In this document: positions 5,184 through 6,453 of the stretch, one piece after another
Numbering within the stretch: position 1 is the first letter of the stretch
How the letters are laid out: every line of letters begins with the position of its first letter
Origin: Alphaproteobacteria bacterium
Lineage (GTDB): Bacteria > Pseudomonadota > Alphaproteobacteria > Micavibrionales > UBA2020
DNA length: 6,453 bases
Reading direction: 5' to 3'
Assembly (NCBI GenBank): GCA_023136145.1
Contig: JAGLRU010000382.1
Span: forward strand, 1-6,453
Made by a program: the position numbers and the translations under genes
Notes under the pieces: generated by a model
What the model saw: the letters and a program-made list of their open reading frames with translations, nothing else
The model's database searches: none
What the model was told of the DNA's origin: nothing

Positions 5184-6453
5184 GTAATCCTCTATCCAGC
5201 GATAAATTCTTCTTGGAAAAAACACCGGAAAGACAGAAAGTCGCCCTGCGGCGGCACAACATTAAGGCAGTGATCCTTTTCACGACCAGTGCCGGCTACG
5301 GAATGTTTATTTTTCTCATCCTCAAGATAAGTCTGCACGGAAATCAAGGCATGGCGATGCTTATGCTCTACATAGGCGGGCTGATCGGAGGATTCGGCTT
5401 CCTGCTGCTAAAACGGGTTTACATCACCGCCAACCACAGCCGCAAAATCATGACCGAAATGCTGGAAAAAAGCACCGAAGCCCGCGCCATTACCAATCCA
5501 GAAGGCGAAACGATTTATACAAACTTGTGTTTCAGCGAACTTACGGGAGATACTGAACACCCCTCCCTCGTCAGCTTCACGAAACTCTTTGAAAACCCAC
5601 GTCAAACAGAAAAAAGCCTGAACGACCTGCGGCTTCAAGCCACACCCGCCGACTCCGCCACAGCCGAATTGAGCACACGCAGAAATGACGACCAACTATG
5701 GTTCCGTATCACCTGCCAGCATATCATTGACTGTCCGGGCTTCGTCCACTGGAGGTTTGACGACATATCTTCCAGCTATCAAATGGAAATCGTCCTCCGC
5801 GAGGAGCGCGAAAAACTCCGCGAATTTACGGACAACGCACCGTTCGGTTTCTTTTCCATCGGGGATAACGGAAAGTTCGAATTCGCCAACGATAAATTTC
5901 TCCATCTTTTCGGAACAAACACTCATGCACTGATCGGGAAGCTATTTCTTCACGATTTTCTGGTTACACCACCGGAAAACGCCAAACCCTACGATTGTTT
6001 TGAAAACGGCGGGTTTCATCAGCAAGGAGAGCTGCTGGTAAAGGACATCAATGGACGTCCATTTAAGGCATCCGTCACCCATACCCTCACACTCTCAGAA
6101 GGCAAACTAACCTCCTGCTCCGTCATCTGCGACCTGACAGCAGAACAAAATATGCAGCAAGCTCTGCGTGAGTCTCAGGCTCGATTCCAACGACTGTTCG
6201 AGGAAGCCCCAGTCGGAATTTGTATGCTGAACGCCAACGGAATCGTCAGCGATGCCAACCAGACACTGGCTTCCATACTGCATCTTCCCATCGGTGTCAT
6301 TAACGGCAAGCCACTGATAAACTACGTCAACAAAGAAGCGCATAAACGCGTTGAGGAATGGATGCAGGTTCTATCCAAAGGAGACACAACAGAGCATCTT
6401 ATCGAAGTCCCCCTGAAAGGGGAGAAAGACGTGGTGACTCAAATATATGCCCG
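5180..6453 (+). CDS. Membrane PAS-domain sensor protein, probable CckA-type histidine kinase, 3'-truncated
   Basis: The gene begins with GTG overlapping the flhB stop (GTGA at 5180-5183) and stays open for 424 codons to the window edge. Two membrane helices lie at about 29-50 and 58-78, joined by a short loop, so the rest is cytoplasmic. Three PAS-like segments follow. The first is at about 95-205 (RAITNPEGETIYTNLCFSEL). The second is at about 208-330 (DNAPFGFFSIGDNGKFEFAN). The third runs from about 335 to the edge (EEAPVGICMLNANGIVSDAN). Each follows the PAS pattern of 'G...d..g.i...N', and the last two are preceded by helical linkers of the type REEREKLREF and LRESQARFQRLF. No catalytic His, ATP-binding or receiver domain is visible because the sequence ends first. 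Two membrane helices, tandem PAS domains and the place right after flhB suggest CckA, the cell-cycle kinase that feeds CtrA; that name is inferred from context. A diguanylate cyclase or another PAS kinase is not excluded. Confidence 0.88.
   Translation, partial: MSNPLSSDKFFLEKTPERQKVALRRHNIKAVILFTTSAGYGMFIFLILKISLHGNQGMAMLMLYIGGLIGGFGFLLLKRVYITANHSRKIMTEMLEKSTEARAITNPEGETIYTNLCFSELTGDTEHPSLVSFTKLFENPRQTEKSLNDLRLQATPADSATAELSTRRNDDQLWFRITCQHIIDCPGFVHWRFDDISSSYQMEIVLREEREKLREFTDNAPFGFFSIGDNGKFEFANDKFLHLFGTNTHALIGKLFLHDFLVTPPENAKPYDCFENGGFHQQGELLVKDINGRPFKASVTHTLTLSEGKLTSCSVICDLTAEQNMQQALRESQARFQRLFEEAPVGICMLNANGIVSDANQTLASILHLPIGVINGKPLINYVNKEAHKRVEEWMQVLSKGDTTEHLIEVPLKGEKDVVTQIYA

Overview
The window is a flagellar gene cluster from a Gram-negative bacterium, most likely an alphaproteobacterium. 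The evidence for that placement is the split of fliP from fliQR, the order flgB-flgC-fliE-fliQ-fliR-flhB, and a PAS-domain membrane sensor protein of CckA type fused translationally to the end of flhB. Base composition looks moderate rather than the high GC of Caulobacter or Rhizobium. The sequence alone does not support a genus. There is no sign of phage, insertion sequences, CRISPR, tRNA or rRNA.

Layout: two operons diverge from an intergenic region of about 120 bases (1574-1697). The leftward operon, read on the minus strand, holds a free-standing FlhB C-terminal-domain protein (FlhX type, start 1573), a small helical protein of unknown function (start about 1209), fliO (start 918) and fliP (start 599, running off the left edge). 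Adjacent genes in it overlap or nearly touch. The rightward operon holds flgB (1698), flgC (2167), fliE (2591), fliQ (2916), fliR (3321), flhB (4104) and the 5' two-thirds or less of a PAS sensor-kinase gene (5180, running off the right edge). All spacings in it are short except the fliQ-fliR gap of 138 bases, which holds an imperfect palindromic repeat with an extra hairpin in one arm.

Functionally, FliP, FliQ, FliR and FlhB are the inner-membrane core of the flagellar type III export gate, and FliO helps assemble it. FlgB, FlgC and FliE are the first exported rod and rod-junction parts. The FlhB-like small protein resembles the cleaved cytoplasmic domain of the export switch but lacks the NPTH autocleavage site. 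The kinase gene starts inside the flhB stop codon, so a probable cell-cycle sensor is expressed from the flagellar operon. A degenerate CtrA-like box in the divergent promoter region would fit such wiring but is weak.

Nothing here is clearly a new system. The points most worth checking are the uncharacterised 95-98 residue protein, the NPTH-less FlhB paralogue beside complete flhB, the palindrome inside the operon, and the flhB-kinase coupling.
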